A stretch of 64,000 bases of DNA, taken from contig OW121848.1 in NCBI GenBank assembly GCA_933228895.1, positions 162,332,688-162,396,687 of the forward strand. Direction: 5' to 3'. Position 1 is the stretch's first letter; each line of letters opens with the position of its first letter. Position numbers and translations under genes: made by a program. A model generated the notes under the pieces. That model had not been told where the DNA came from and did no database searches. It saw nothing but the letters and a program-made list of their open reading frames with translations. The stretch comes from Platycnemis pennipes (Eukaryota > Arthropoda > Insecta > Odonata > Platycnemididae). This document shows, one piece after another, positions 47,531-60,102 of the stretch.

Positions 47531-49230
47531 TATTATTGGTTGAAACACCATTATCTGACATCAATAATAAACAATATAAAACTTCTAATCGTTAATTGAT
47601 AACGATATCGATAACCTCTTGTTCTCAGTACCTACTCCTTGCGATTGCATTAAAAATTTGTGCAATGATTTACATTTGCGAATTTATTCGTAAAGATTTT
47701 CATTCCGTAAAAAGGAAGCTTTTTTGTATATATGTAGGAATTCTAATCCCAGGGCTGGAAGCTTATGACTTCTGTAGTAGGTACTCATTGCAGCATTTGG
47801 AGCAATATCTCGTATGATAGATGCAGAATAGCGCCCCCTTCTAGATCACACAAGGCGATGTATTTGGAAGTATTGTGAGAAATTTAATCTGTATTACCAT
47901 TTCGAATCAAAATAAATGTTCATCAGTGCGAAAAATGAACTTTAAAAGGCATAAAATGTGACACCAGTATATAAATAGGCTGCAAGGATATTGCGGCCTG
48001 TTGAAGTCACCTTAAACGAATTTTTTCCTTCCGAATCCGTAAGTTTTGCCGTTATTAAGTTTACACAAATAACGGTAGTAGAACCTTGTAATTGTGTCAC
48101 TTGATGGTTAAATTTAAAATTAACAGCAGAGAGAAAAATTATTTGCAATTAAGAACTTTTTGTTTTAGGTACCGCATAGCTTAACAAAAGAAGATATTAA
48201 ACTTATTTTATGATTATATAGGTATGCATACACATTTGTCACTCAGTAGGTAAACATAGCCATTTTTGAAAACATAGCAATGTTAAAAACCAACAAAATA
48301 AGAATGAATGACTCACTCTAAGATGTACGATGAGAATTCGTAATAACAGAATATTTCGATTTCTATGCGCATGCTAGGTTTTATATTCTCACGTGCACAC
48401 CACGAGGCTTAAACAGCGGAAGATGAGCGAATTAACATGAATATCTTTCAATATAACGTTTCATCACGCCCACTATTTGATATGATGTTATGAAAATGTA
48501 AATTTTGTTCCTATGTGTATGAAAGTTAGTAATGTCTATCACAAATCTGAATACTTTTTTTAACAGAAATATTTTTTTTTCTTTTAAAAGGAACATTCAG
48601 CAAATTACAAAACATTCCCAAACATAAATATTTGCTCACCCGTTACCAGTTGACTTTTCAAGTCTAGAGGCACAATTTAAATCAACATATAATGTGAGAA
48701 TACGGAAGCAGTATTCAAGTAAGGCAAACTAAAATCCCTGTGACTGATATTTCTAAATTTAAGTTTTTACACTAATTTCTATCACTGGAGGAAAGTAGGA
48801 TCAGGTAAAATATTTCATTTTCATTCCATGTGTTTTTAATCGTAATATCTGTTTAGTATTTGAAAAATCGCCTTCTTTTATTACATTATCGAGGTCAAAA
48901 AATTATCCAAATTTCTATGGCAGGCAGGAATTAAACAGAAGGACGTGAATTCTGAATGACTGAGAATTAACAGTTTAAAGTTTTAGACTTTAACTATGGA
49001 ACTGCTTCTCATGTAAATGATAATTACTTTGTGCATTGCACGACTATTTTTTCCGACCATGGCTTATCACATACAATGTCGTTTCCTATGTGAATGTAAA
49101 TTAATGTTGAAATACAATTGAAACCTAAATTGCATGTGAAATTCATGGTCACCAAAATTAAGCGTGGAACGTACAATACCGTAGTCATTTTACTTTTACA
49201 ATTGATGGGGTGGATGATCCATGCACCACA
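47531..49230. other. AT-rich, nothing recognised
   Basis: No coding or element signal was seen. Confidence 0.5.
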
Positions 49231-49520
49231 GGAAAAGAAACGGCGGTCTAGGCATTCTGAATCAAGCATGGGGGATTGGAGGGTGGGTTATTCAGCTGGT
49301 TCTGAAATCGATATTGTAAGGGTTCTTGGCCAATTGGTAACCGACTTAGGGGAAATGAGAGAGCGGAGAAGGATTAAGGATGGCGAGGCATCGTCGGGTG
49401 CCGAGGTGCTGCTTAAGGCGGCGGTGCGGCCGTGGGAAAAAGGGGCGGTGCTCGCCACCCTCGAGTTGGGGGCGCACGAAAATCCTTTCCCGGCCATCCC
49501 TTAGCCAACCCTTTCCTGGG
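49231..49520. other. GC-rich island
   Basis: GC-rich block. Open frames on both strands (one on plus, several on minus) overlap, which argues against real coding. Confidence 0.45.
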
Positions 49521-50670
49521 ATGAACTGCAACTCCCATACTCCACCGTGCTAACCATAGCCCGATCACAAAAAAGCGATGAATTACGGTGTTTCCATAAG
49601 CATACAGAAAATAGCAGTTTTTGCTTAGGCTTGAACACTGATTTTATCAAGATTCTTTTGGCATAAATGTTACGCTGCAAAGAAGTGACTATCGTCACTA
49701 ATTTTGAGACCCCTTGTGTTCCCAGGGAACTGAGGAAGCACACGGTGGACCCTGGAACTTCCATTGTTGATCCTCCTCAGGAACCTATCACAAATTTGCG
49801 ACTGCTCATGAATTTCAGTGGTTTGCGTAAGATGAAAAGTCGCATTGATAAGTAAAATCTCACTATTAGAGCGTGCATATACTTTCACAGAACGGATTCC
49901 TAGTTCTGTCTCGTTTACAACACCACCACAAGAAGCGGACGACACGATACTGGCGAAACTAAGTCACTCGATATCTCAATCGTTCCGTTAAAGTCGTAGA
50001 CGAGAGCGAAAGCTTATGACATTCTCTTCCCTCCAACTCTTACCCAGCCGTACATGGATTCCTTCCTGAACTGCGTAAAAAGGGTATGGGCCCTTTGCGC
50101 GTCATGCTTACTCGATACCTTGATGAATGTATTAAAAATTGGATGACTGTCATACTTATAGTTTAAACTCAAACTTCACATGGATTTCATTTCAAAAAGT
50201 AGGTTTAATTCGGGATAACTTAACATCGCCAGAGTTGTTCACATTCATTTCCAACAATAAAATAAAAGGTTTTTGTGAAATGAGATTTTGATAAAATTCA
50301 TCAACCACTGTACTGTCATCTCTTGGATTAATAAAATGGAAACCATATTAAGCACTGACTACGCATAAAGATTTTTTTACTTTTTAAATATAACCTGCAT
50401 TTTTTGTATCTGCTGAACAAATGAGTTAGGTAAGAGTGCCATTTTAGTTTAAATTTAAATACGCTGCTTGTTTTTTTTCCAAAACATGTCGTAAAACTTG
50501 TAATTTACATATGATGCATTATGAATGACTAAATGTGTTTAATTACGTAGAATTTTAACAAAATATTTTTGAGTATGTGTCCCTAATTTGGATATCTAAA
50601 GTGGAGGGATGGAGAATGAAAAAATATGCAGTGGATGGTAGAGGCCAAGACTTTGTGGAATTCCATAACA
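49521..50670. other. Nothing recognised
   Basis: AT-rich unique-looking sequence. Confidence 0.5.
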
Positions 50671-50672
50671 TA

Positions 50673-50851
50673 GGATGAGAAGTAAAAACTTTAGCGTTCC
50701 ACAGGGTAAAGAGATTTATTCCGACATGTTTCACTTCACTGAAGCATCATCAGGTACAGGAGACATGTACCTGATCATGCTTCAGTGAAGTGAAACATGT
50801 CGGAATAAATCTCTTTACCCTGTGGAACGCTAAAGTTTTTACTTCTCATCC
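50673..50851. repeat. 179-bp near-perfect palindrome with hammerhead-like core
   Basis: It runs from GGATGAGAAGTAAAAACTTT to its exact inverse, with TA at each flank (50671-50672 and 50852-50853). The arms are about 80 nt with one visible mismatch. The minus strand carries CTGATGA (50753-50747), one T, a GCTTC/GAAGT stem and GAAAC (50732-50728). The plus strand carries CTGATCA instead, with GAAAC at 50792-50796. It could fold into a cruciform. Confidence 0.75.
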
Positions 50852-53560
50852 TAATGAAAAAATACTTAAAAATCAAACGATTGTAATAATATAATGCAGG
50901 GTACTGATCCATTTGATGAGCACAATGAGCCAAGGCATGGTCCGAACAAAAAATTAATGGAAGCTTTGATGCGTATTAATTTGTATGCGTATCTGACGTA
51001 TGGGCTTGAACGAATATGGTAACAAGCAGTTTGGGGCTACGAATCTGAACGTACACATTCTAAAATGTCAGCTCTTGCCCAATAAAGAAAGATTCGTCCT
51101 ATTTCCTGCCGAGGAAATTAAGTTGAGGGAATTAAATTCGTTGAAATGGAATCTTTAAATCTCTTGGAAATAGCACCAGCGGAGTTTATGCCTGATTATA
51201 ACAGCAGAATTAACATTTTTTAATTAACTTAAATTAGCTACAAGAAAGCGAAATGCATAGAATAGAACAAACTTTTGTGTATGGTACTGCTCAAGGCTTG
51301 GCGAACAGCCACGGCTCGCATTCACTGTGCAAAACGGAGGCCTCCTCTCACGAGTTAGTATTTGCATTTATTAATTAATCCTAGTCCCTATAACACAGGG
51401 ACGCACATTTTTTCAAATATATTGGAAAAGAAAATGATGGAAAAGTCTAAGGTAACGGAAAGGTGCATTGAAGGGGAAAAGATAATTGGTAAAATAGTGA
51501 CTGACTGTACACATGAGGTCATTTTAACAACTCCAGTCCACAAATTATGATATATACCATCATTTCAAGATCTCACGAAACTTTTAACTTTTTATCTTTG
51601 TTGTAAGAATTTGAAACACCTTATATTGTAAACAAATATGGAAAAAATATATAAATTCTTTGCTGTATTAATATCAAATCATTAACTCTAACTTCCTGAC
51701 GACGGTTTGTCACCCCATTGAAAATCTCCCTCCAAAATCTTGGATAATAAGTGGGCTCCTAGAGGATTACATACACTACAAGTCATCATTGACATTGCAC
51801 CCAAAGCTACTATCAAGTTGATCGACCGTGCGATTGCCGGAGATTATAATGGAGAATTTAAGGGGGTGGAATTCAGACAACGTGGACGTATTTTAGAAAA
51901 TGTCAGCTGACGATTTAGTTGGACCTTTTTTGTAGGTGTCCAGAAAGAGCTCTAGCCAACATACTGGCCGTTGGTGCTGATGGTTTCACAGATCTCCATT
52001 ACACACTTTTATTACCAATATTCTTCATACTGACATTGTTTCCCTCTTTTGCTAAACTAATTACAAATTGTGATCAATGTCTCTTGCGATTTATTTCTTT
52101 CCACTCACATTTCCTGTGACGTCTGTTTTTCCTTGAGATGGGCTTTCCTAGAGATATCTCTGGGCTGTTTCTAACAAGATCTTAAGGACTGTCCATCTTA
52201 TTCCTCTATTTAATTAACTCGCCCCAGAACCTGTTCTTAAGTTACGAAGCCTCTTCATTTCCCCACTATTATCTTCATTATCTCATTATAATTATAGATA
52301 TTATAATATCCTATTCTTTTACCGAAGGCACGTCTCCAATTTCAATACCTGTAAACCAAATGAATATTTAACTGATTGTTTCATCACCTCCAAGACATGA
52401 ATATTTTTTATAAATAGCTTTTATAGGTCTAAATAGGTATAAATCTAGGTCTAATGAACTTATTATATCCATTTTGCTCATAGCATGTTTGTTTGTAAAT
52501 TTCCTTTTTCTCTGCCTTGATAGGAGTGTCATTCCAAATCGCTATCCATGTTTAATTTCCCTTTTCAATCTAAGATTACGAACTAGCCGTTAATACCTTA
52601 GCGTAATCACACAATGTTTTTGATTCTCACCCCGAAACCCTTGGCTTCATTAGGAACGGCATGGCATATCGACAGTAGTGAGTATTCTAGCCTTTTTTCC
52701 AGGAATGGGAACTTTCTAAGCTCTAGATATTTTGGGTGTAGATGAAATCACGACCGAATACTATTCTGCATGTCTTTGTCATTGCAAGGCAGGCTATTTT
52801 CCACTGGGATATAAATGATTTATTCTGCAATAATTGAGATCTTTCTCCTAACCGACATATGCTGAGGCTGATGATTGGATATGAACTGTTGAAACAAAAT
52901 TAGCATAATCGTGATGCATTGCTTTCATTTATGAGCTTTTCTCTTTCTGAAAAGTAATGAGTAGTATACTCTATGATATCGTAGCATCGAATTATTTTGA
53001 TGGTTCTTGGGAAGCTCTTGCCACTAACTTACCTCTTTTGTTTGGTCTTACATCCTTCTTTCCATATAATTCCCACATTTTTCTCCGCAATTCGTGCTAA
53101 TGTAGCATTTTTACCTTTGTCACGCTCTCTAATTCACGCTAATTTACAATACGTGACGCTTCCATCTTCCTTGCCTTAAAATTTCTCTCATCAATTTCTT
53201 TTTCACCCTTTCACTATCAAAAACACGTTCGCTTGTCTCCTCCACCAAGTTTACCCTTATGAACTAATCACCTGACTCTCATCTCATACTCTCCGGCTGA
53301 CATTCTAGATCATTTTCCATTCAAATAATCAGCACCTGTAATGTGAGTAGCTTTTCCAAGATCCGAGAAGTGAGATGGTATAGCAGGTGAAATACTTTTC
53401 AACTTTTTTCGCAATTTCCACGCAAAAATGCCCCTACCTTTGCTTATAGGTAGATTCCACTTCTTTGGCAGGAATTGATGAAAGCATATGTTTGGCCTGT
53501 ACTATACTTACAGCATAAAAGGTAAATAAATCTACTTGATCACATTTTTCGACTTAGACG
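50852..53560. other. AT-rich, nothing recognised
   Basis: Only short chance frames; no motif was recognised. Confidence 0.5.
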
Positions 53561-53830
53561 AGTCCTTCGTTCATAGTGACACTAAGACTTGAAGCTAGTG
53601 AAACTTTATGGATTGGAATTTATTTCGGGATATTTCCCTCGTAGATTTGTACTGTTCGAACCTCAGTGTCGTCTACGGTGCATCTTCAGATCGAATGTAA
53701 TTAATTGCAAGCCTTTTTGACTAGACAAATAACATTAACAAAAAAGATAATAATCACCATTGTAACTTGATTAGAAGACGCCGACTGAAACGGCGAAGAA
53801 ACTGTCAACCAAGCACTTAGGTACCACGTG
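53561..53830. repeat. Possible decayed Penelope pLTR-like repeat
   Basis: GAAGACGCCGACTGAAACGG at 53774-53793 on the plus strand resembles the sequence after CTGAAGA in the element at 54766-55363 (GAAGACGCGAACTGAAACG). The minus strand of 53640-53700 has CTGAAGATGC. The two arms are not clearly inverted copies, so this is tentative. Confidence 0.35.
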
Positions 53831-54159
53831 GAAGATGTTCAGAGAGAAATTTCAATGCATAACTTCCCCGCGAAAACCTTAATAAATGTATTTAATAACG
53901 TGAATATTTAATTCTGACAATTTGAAAGCAAAACAGTTTCTATAAATTCAACCAGATCGCAAAATTACGTTACGTAGAACGCCATCCATGGAAAGGAGTG
54001 ACATGTGTGGGATGGTAATAAAAGCTTCAATCGAATTCCTGCTCGTGTTAAAAAAAATGGAATAATTACCACTAAAAAAATCCTTTTCTTTTAAAGTGGA
54101 CTAAAGAAATATTTTACGGTGGAAGTATGGAAATGAAATTGAATTTTGCTCCGAATCAA

Positions 54160-54645
54160 TAAAGCAAGTGTTCGCGGGGAACAGCAGTGGTTCGAAGGTG
54201 GGCGTGGGGGAAGTAAGAGCGAAGTGTGGAGAGGAAGGGGGTGCGTGGTTTGAAAAGCGCCGAAGGTGCGGGATGAGCGCCTCAGTCACTGGGTGCGGCG
54301 ATCGGAGGAGATGTCGGCGGATGCGGGGAATGTGGCTGCGTGACGAGGCGGAGGAGAGAAAGAAGGAGAGCCTTCCGGAGAGCGAAACGTAAATCAGGAG
54401 CGTCGAATCAATGCGAGGTGCCTTTAATATCAACCGTTCCCAGCAACACGTGCGCCTCCTGTGTGAGGTCTGGAAGGGGAAGGAGGGAAGAACGTGTGCT
54501 GGGAAGGGGATCAGGAAACGATTACAGAAACCAGTGGGAAGGAGGAGAGAGGTTAGGCACCTTCACACACGCCGAGTACGAAGAGACGCCTCAAACTGCC
54601 GCTTGCACGGAGAGGAAACGATAAGTGGATTTGTCTGATCCTTTC
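54160..54645. other. GC-rich island
   Basis: Purine-rich on the plus strand, with frames on both strands by composition. It lies immediately before the Penelope-like element. Confidence 0.45.
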
Positions 54646-54765
54646 ACCCAAAATACTGAGTGCTCTGGCTCGTAGTTTTGCGATATATGGAATAAACCAT
54701 ACTCTAAAAGGTCCACAAAGTTTCCGAATTTTCGATAGAGAATCACGAGAAAATATGGTGAGCCT

Positions 54766-55363
54766 TTTGAGGATCCATTCGTTTCGGGATTTCTTCCTCG
54801 TGTGTCCATTCTAGGGTGACAACAGTTTCGCCAACGTTTCACTTCGCATCTTCAGGTCTGAAGTGTTTCATAGCAGATTATTGCCGTCTTATATACCATT
54901 TACTTCTGCGCTCTGATGTTCAAGTTGGCGCATTTTCATTGGCCGTTTGACTAGTTTTTTCAATTCGGCGCTTCCAAGTATGGGAGAGCTTATAGCTATC
55001 CTCTCTGTTAAAATTGTTGGGGTTTATGGCCGTTTCGATCGCCTCACGTATGAGCCTTGGGAAATAGCGTTTTTCGGTATTGATCAGCTTGACTCCGTCA
55101 AAATTGATGTTGTGTACCGGGCCATCCCAAAAGTGCTCCGCAATGGCTGAAAGGCGCGGTTGTCTGTTGTTTGTCGCTCTCCTGTGTTCTTGAATTCGGG
55201 TCTTTAAGGCTCTCGATGTTTGCAAGTAAATGGTATATAAGACGGTAAAAATCTGCTATGAAACACTTCAGACCTGAAGACGCGAACTGAAACGTTGGTG
55301 AAACTGTTGTCACCCTAGAATGGACACACGGGGAAGAAATCCCGTAACGAACGGATCCTCAAA
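54766..55363 (-). mobile_element. Penelope-like element fragment with inverted pLTR arms
   Basis: The arms 54766-54905 and 55224-55363 are about 140-nt inverted copies (GGATCCATTCGTTTCGGGAT on the left; the inverse, with small changes, on the right). They enclose a minus-strand GIY-YIG remnant. Each arm holds a hammerhead-like motif: minus strand CTGAAGA at 54855-54849 with GAAAC at 54840-54836; plus strand CTGAAGA at 55274-55280 with GAAAC at 55289-55293. A 5'-truncated Penelope copy preceded by an inverted pLTR piece is a known arrangement in this class. Confidence 0.8.
54920..55225 (-). pseudogene. GIY-YIG endonuclease remnant of Penelope-like element
   Basis: Reads TSRALKTRIQEHRRATN, then SAIAEHFWDGPVHNINFDGV, then RYFPRLIREAIETAINPN and NREDSYKLSHTWKRRI. 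In the family, a GIY-YIG domain follows the reverse transcriptase. The TxRALKTRIxEH block, the HxxxF-type middle and the NRxDSYxLSxxW end are recognisable here. The first part of the domain (the GIY and YIG strands) and the RT are missing because the inverted arm begins right there. The arginine of the RIQEH region and the C-terminal helices remain. Non-functional fragment; 101 codons remain open. Confidence 0.8.
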
Positions 55364-55497
55364 CCAGACACTCCGCGGAAGCCTCAATAATCAGCCTTGT
55401 TATGCTGAAATGGATGACAATTCAGATAATGGTTTTAACTACAACCGCTACATATATTTTCTACGCATGATATGAGATTTCTGCACCTTATTGATAG

Positions 55498-55651
55498 AAA
55501 CTTGGAATATGAGCAACTTCCACTGACCAAAACGTTTATTGCGACCGTGAATCGCTTTTTAGAGCATATTCAGGCCTGAAGTTTCTGTAAGAAGCGAAAC
55601 TCGGTCGCTATGAACGTTTCTCTCTGTGGAAGTTGCTCATATTCCAAGTTT
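55498..55651. repeat. 154-bp palindromic foldback with hammerhead-like core
   Basis: AAACTTGGAATATGAGCAAC at 55498 is repeated as its inverse ending at 55651. The arms match for about 30 nt, then diverge with a second inverted pair near 55530 and 55610 (AAACGTTTATTGCGACCG and CGGTCGCTATGAACGTTT). The plus strand holds CTGAAGT at 55576-55582 and GAAAC at 55596-55600, a weaker version of the core. Confidence 0.6.
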
Positions 55652-57386
55652 ATATAATGTTACGTTTCCACTCAATCACGCCGGAAATCTTAAAATTTGT
55701 TGTACCTTAGTGATTTCACATATGTTTGCAAAGATCTGTCAAAGTTATTGGCACTTAGAGAAAACAATTGACGCTCTTGTGACGCATTTTGTTTAGTTTT
55801 CATGTGGCATGAATACTCCTCCATGTCCATTCACTACTGAAATAAAAACCCAGAATAAACCCTGGGTCCTAAAGTAGAAAGATAATTACAAACGAGTTGG
55901 AAGCTAGTCTAGACAAAGATATTTTACATTGACCTCACGTTTCCCGAGGATTTAAAAGTACTTTTTTTTCTTCCATGATCAATTACTTCGCAATTTAAAT
56001 ACAATTAGCTTACATAATTTGAAATATATAAGTATATCAATTTTGATAAGACCTATGCACATTTTGAATTATTTGCATCGGAGTGCAACCAAGTTTCTAA
56101 TAAGGCGGCACGATGAGTTTGGTAGTATGTTCAATTAAAAAAAAAACCTTTTTTGAACTACTACAGGGAGTCACACAGATGTGCTGGCATTTTAATATAA
56201 AAAATGAAAAATATTTCTATCTATCGTTGATTAGATCATGAAGCTATATGTAAAAATATATACAGTTAGACGGATATTTGTGAAGTCATTGTTTCCTCAT
56301 AAAGTTCAATTATGGTTTAAAATTAAGTTTACAGATATAGAGAATTATGTGGTATTTCACGCATTTATAAAATAAATGCGTGAAACGCTTTTATTTACGG
56401 GAAAGTTTCACGCAATTATATAATAAATGCGTAAATAATGAAATGTTGAATATGCAATGAAACCTCCCTTTAACGACATTTTACAAAAACCTCCATATTG
56501 CGAAGTCATGCACGTGTCCCGCGAACTTCCGACACAAAATGCACGCAAAAGAACCTCTATGCGTACTAAACCTCCGTAGAACGAGGTACACGCCTGTGCT
56601 CAAACATAGAGGTAGCCACTATTCAACAAATGTTTTGCAAAAAATTATTTTTCGCTGAACTTATAGGTTTTCGCCAATGATATGGAAATAATGTTTTGCG
56701 TTCCTGATGATTTTTTCCGCCGTAAATGAGAAAATTCTCTAAGAATGTTTAGAGTCAACCGCGTGGTCGAGATGTCATGTGGTGCATCGTTTAGGGAATA
56801 ACAGGCCGGTTCAAATGCCAACGCTGACAATCACAAAGGTGACCATGGCAGAAGTATTTTTTTTTGTCAAGAAAGTGAAGCAACATATTTCACGCAAGGA
56901 GATTCACCACCAGATCGTGGGCTGCCGCAGCGATATCGCCAGAGTATAGCCGGCGAATTTTTTCCTAACGGCACACAACATAACATTTCGATCAGATAAA
57001 AGCCCATCTATCCTCATCCTTCCAAAAATATAGTAAATCTGTAAGTCCTAAACAATAAATAGATAAATGCAAAGGGGACATATTGTGCAACTGAGAATAA
57101 AATTCCCAACAGAATGTTCCAAAAAATGATCAGGCATATTCAATATGCATTAATAACAGGCATAAGTTAAAGGTGATGCAGAGTTTACGATAATTAAATG
57201 ACTAACCAATAAAGGAAATTGTAGGAAAAAACGATAATTTCAGTAAAACATGCAAAGGGCTGGATAATACTTCGGTACTGAAACCAGGGGCAAATTTCCT
57301 ACGTAGTTATACATGAATGGACTAACCATGACTTTCACTTTATCCACTCAGGCTTCACCAACAATTACGCGGATAATAGGTGGTAT
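55652..57386. other. AT-rich, two adjacent small palindromes, otherwise nothing
   Basis: Two related short palindromes, CACGCATTTAT and inverse at 56358-56382 and a variant at 56409-56433, are spaced about 50 bp apart. A small palindrome ACCCAG/CTGGGT lies near 55850. No gene was recognised. Confidence 0.5.
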
Positions 57387-57470
57387 ATCCCACACTGAAG
57401 CCAATATATTTCCCATATGTGTTACATATATTTCCCATACATATCCCATATATAGGCTTCAGTGTGGGAT
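57387..57470. repeat. Small foldback, 16-bp arms
   Basis: ATCCCACACTGAAGCC (57387-57402) and its exact inverse at 57455-57470 enclose an AT-rich loop with three TTTCCCATA-like units. It could be a tiny MITE or a hairpin left by a larger repeat. Confidence 0.6.
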
Positions 57471-57925
57471 GGCATCAGAAAATGATTATTAGACCTCTTA
57501 AAATTTTTTTCGTAATAATTGAGGGTCACGTCTTACAACAGCACAAATTCCTGACATATCCTGAGACTACACAACCGTATAACGAAGTCGTCATTTTTCC
57601 AGTTCCTGCAAATTCGTTATAAGGAGCATTTCATAAGCGTAATCCTTACAAAATATATTCTTACCTGTGGTGTAGAACGTTAACTTCCAGAGTGTGCACC
57701 CGTTATATGAATTAATGTCAGTGTCATTACCATCACAGAATTATCAATACTTTTATTCTCGCTACCTTTATTTCTGATCAGACATCTGTCTCTTTATCTT
57801 CATTCCAAGGTTTAAAGACATGCTTTAAACCGCTTGATGGGCACTGCCCCTCTGATGTTGAAAATTTTAACAGATTTCACCATAGGCACCGAGGATATTT
57901 TTAAGGGGAATGTTTTTCTTTAATC

Positions 57926-57970
57926 GGGGCATGTTTGGTGATCTTCACCCCCAGCCTAGTGGTGGCTCAT
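57926..57970 (+). mobile_element. LINE family B 3' tail fragment
   Basis: GGTGATCTTCACCCCCAGCC follows GCATGTTT, matching the 3' end at 36527-36550 (GCTTGGTGATCTTCACCCCC). It is truncated after about 45 bp. Confidence 0.45.
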
Positions 57971-60100
57971 TACAATCATGTTTAAACATCTTCGTATGTT
58001 ATCATCTTGATGCTGCTCCAGTTGGTGTAATCTAGCAGACTTAAACTACAATTGAAAAAAAAAACAATTGCTTCTTTAAGTATTCGCAAATGCATATATA
58101 TTGGTGATAGGACCCTGAAAATAGGGTGGATAATTAGCGAGAGAACTCTTAATGGTCTTTTAATTTTGTCAAAATTTATTCATCCTTTTCAAATTACAAC
58201 ATCACTGTCATCACCACATTAAATACATGGAACCTGTTACCACCAAGGACTAAACCACTTTTATTTCGTTCCATCATGACAGATCAATAAATGCGATGAA
58301 TTGTGCACCTCTTTTCATTTCAAGTGATAAAGGGCTGAAACCTAGATAATGAGTATTTTATTACTTTGGCGACAAATTGAACGATTTATGTAACATTTAC
58401 CCTGCATAAGACTCCTGAAAATAAAACATTGTTCCACAGACGCATCGGGATTTTTCTGGGTTTTCTTTTTCATAGAAAACTTATGGCCTCTCTTTCTGCG
58501 ATGAAAATTAACTTGCATTTATTAAATACCTAATTCGCAAACAATACGCATAAAGCTAGTATTGAAAATATAAAGATTTAAATTAATATAAAGTATGTAT
58601 TGTATAAATGAACTGAAAATATAAAATGATAGACTATGTTCAAACAAGTATTATTGCCACATTAACCAATTAGATACAAGCAAGCGACAATATGGTATCG
58701 CTCATTAGGGCAGCCTGGCAGGCACTAAGACCTTTTCTGAAAGCGAGGGATTTTTACTTCAATATTATAGAAACATACTGTTTGTTTCAAATTCAATTTC
58801 ACACCTCTGCTAAGTACACTCTGTTGTGAGTATAAGAGTGTACTTAAACACAGTAGCTTTGAGGGTAGGGTTATAATTTTTTTAGGACTGGATAACCCTT
58901 ACATTCCTTACGAGTCATAATTATTTCATCGCGATTCAATTAAAGTTATGCGCCATTACCACAGACCATATCACCAAAAATAACATGCATAGTTTTGATA
59001 AGTTTTGCGTAATATTAAATTAAATATAAATGCTCTAGGGATATTATGGAGCTTTTCCAAATACCTGAAGAAATATCTCATAATAAATATCACCAAATAT
59101 CAATTCCAGTATATATTAGGCTGAGGAGAATGCCATCATCAGGATTTTCATTATGTTTGTTGCTCCAGAGCTGACATTTGATGCAGAGATTACATTTTCC
59201 ACGCTGTAACCGATTGTATTTACTATGAAAATATAATATTTTTTTCATTTCAACTCTTTTTACAACATCGGATATTGCATCAATTATTTCCATCCATAAT
59301 TAGGTATGGAAGCAATCAAAACACAAATGAAGCATGTTAAAGAAGACGATAGTGTTTAAAAAATAGGATAAGAAAATGGCATTAACATACGAATGTTAAA
59401 AAGCAAATAATTACATTATACGAAATTCTTATGCACTACGATTATAAGGTGTACGTTCTAAATATATCACATACATTTTGCTAAATTAAGATTGAATTCT
59501 AAGCCTAAGTAATATGCAAACCAATAGAAAAATCATCGGCATCTAATTAATATGGTCACGAATAAATCCATATTAAAAGGAAATTTTGCAATTTTCTCAT
59601 TAATTTTTGAGCATTCAAATAATTAAGATTTTTTACTGGATTTGTTTGGGTGGGAGCGGGAAATGTAATTTGTTAACTGTTTATTTTATCGCAAATTCAC
59701 ATGAATGAAAGAAAAATGAATCAAGTGCATCATAAGTCTTCAAAACCTGGAACAAAATCAATGTGGAATGCAGTACTTGAACATTCGTGGGGTTTAATGA
59801 GCAAAGCGTTTATTTTATTCACTCTCTTGGGATTCTTTGGTGGTACTTACATTGTATGTCATACGTATACCCCACTCACTATTATGCATGCTAAATAAAT
59901 GTGTGAATGTTTTATATAGAGACTCTCATAAAAGAAAGTTTCTTTTTCATGCACGATTTTTGCAATTAAGTTGACTGCATTCAACTTCAGTAACAGAAAT
60001 TTCCATAATCCCGATTAAATTTAAAAAAAAAATGTTTTAAAACTTTAAAATAAACGCGAACGAAAGAATAGCGCTAGTAAATTGATGAAAATTATCATTT
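57971..60100. other. AT-rich, nothing recognised
   Basis: A small hairpin with TAAGTACACTCT (58811-58822) and its inverse at 58835-58846 is the only structure noted. A 65-codon plus-strand frame at 59701-59898 has a hydrophobic segment but no recognisable family. Confidence 0.45.
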
Positions 60101-60102
60101 GC

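Noticed and set aside
59701..59898. 65-codon frame with a possible membrane segment
   Set aside because: Too short, no homologue recognised, AT-rich surroundings without splice or promoter signals.
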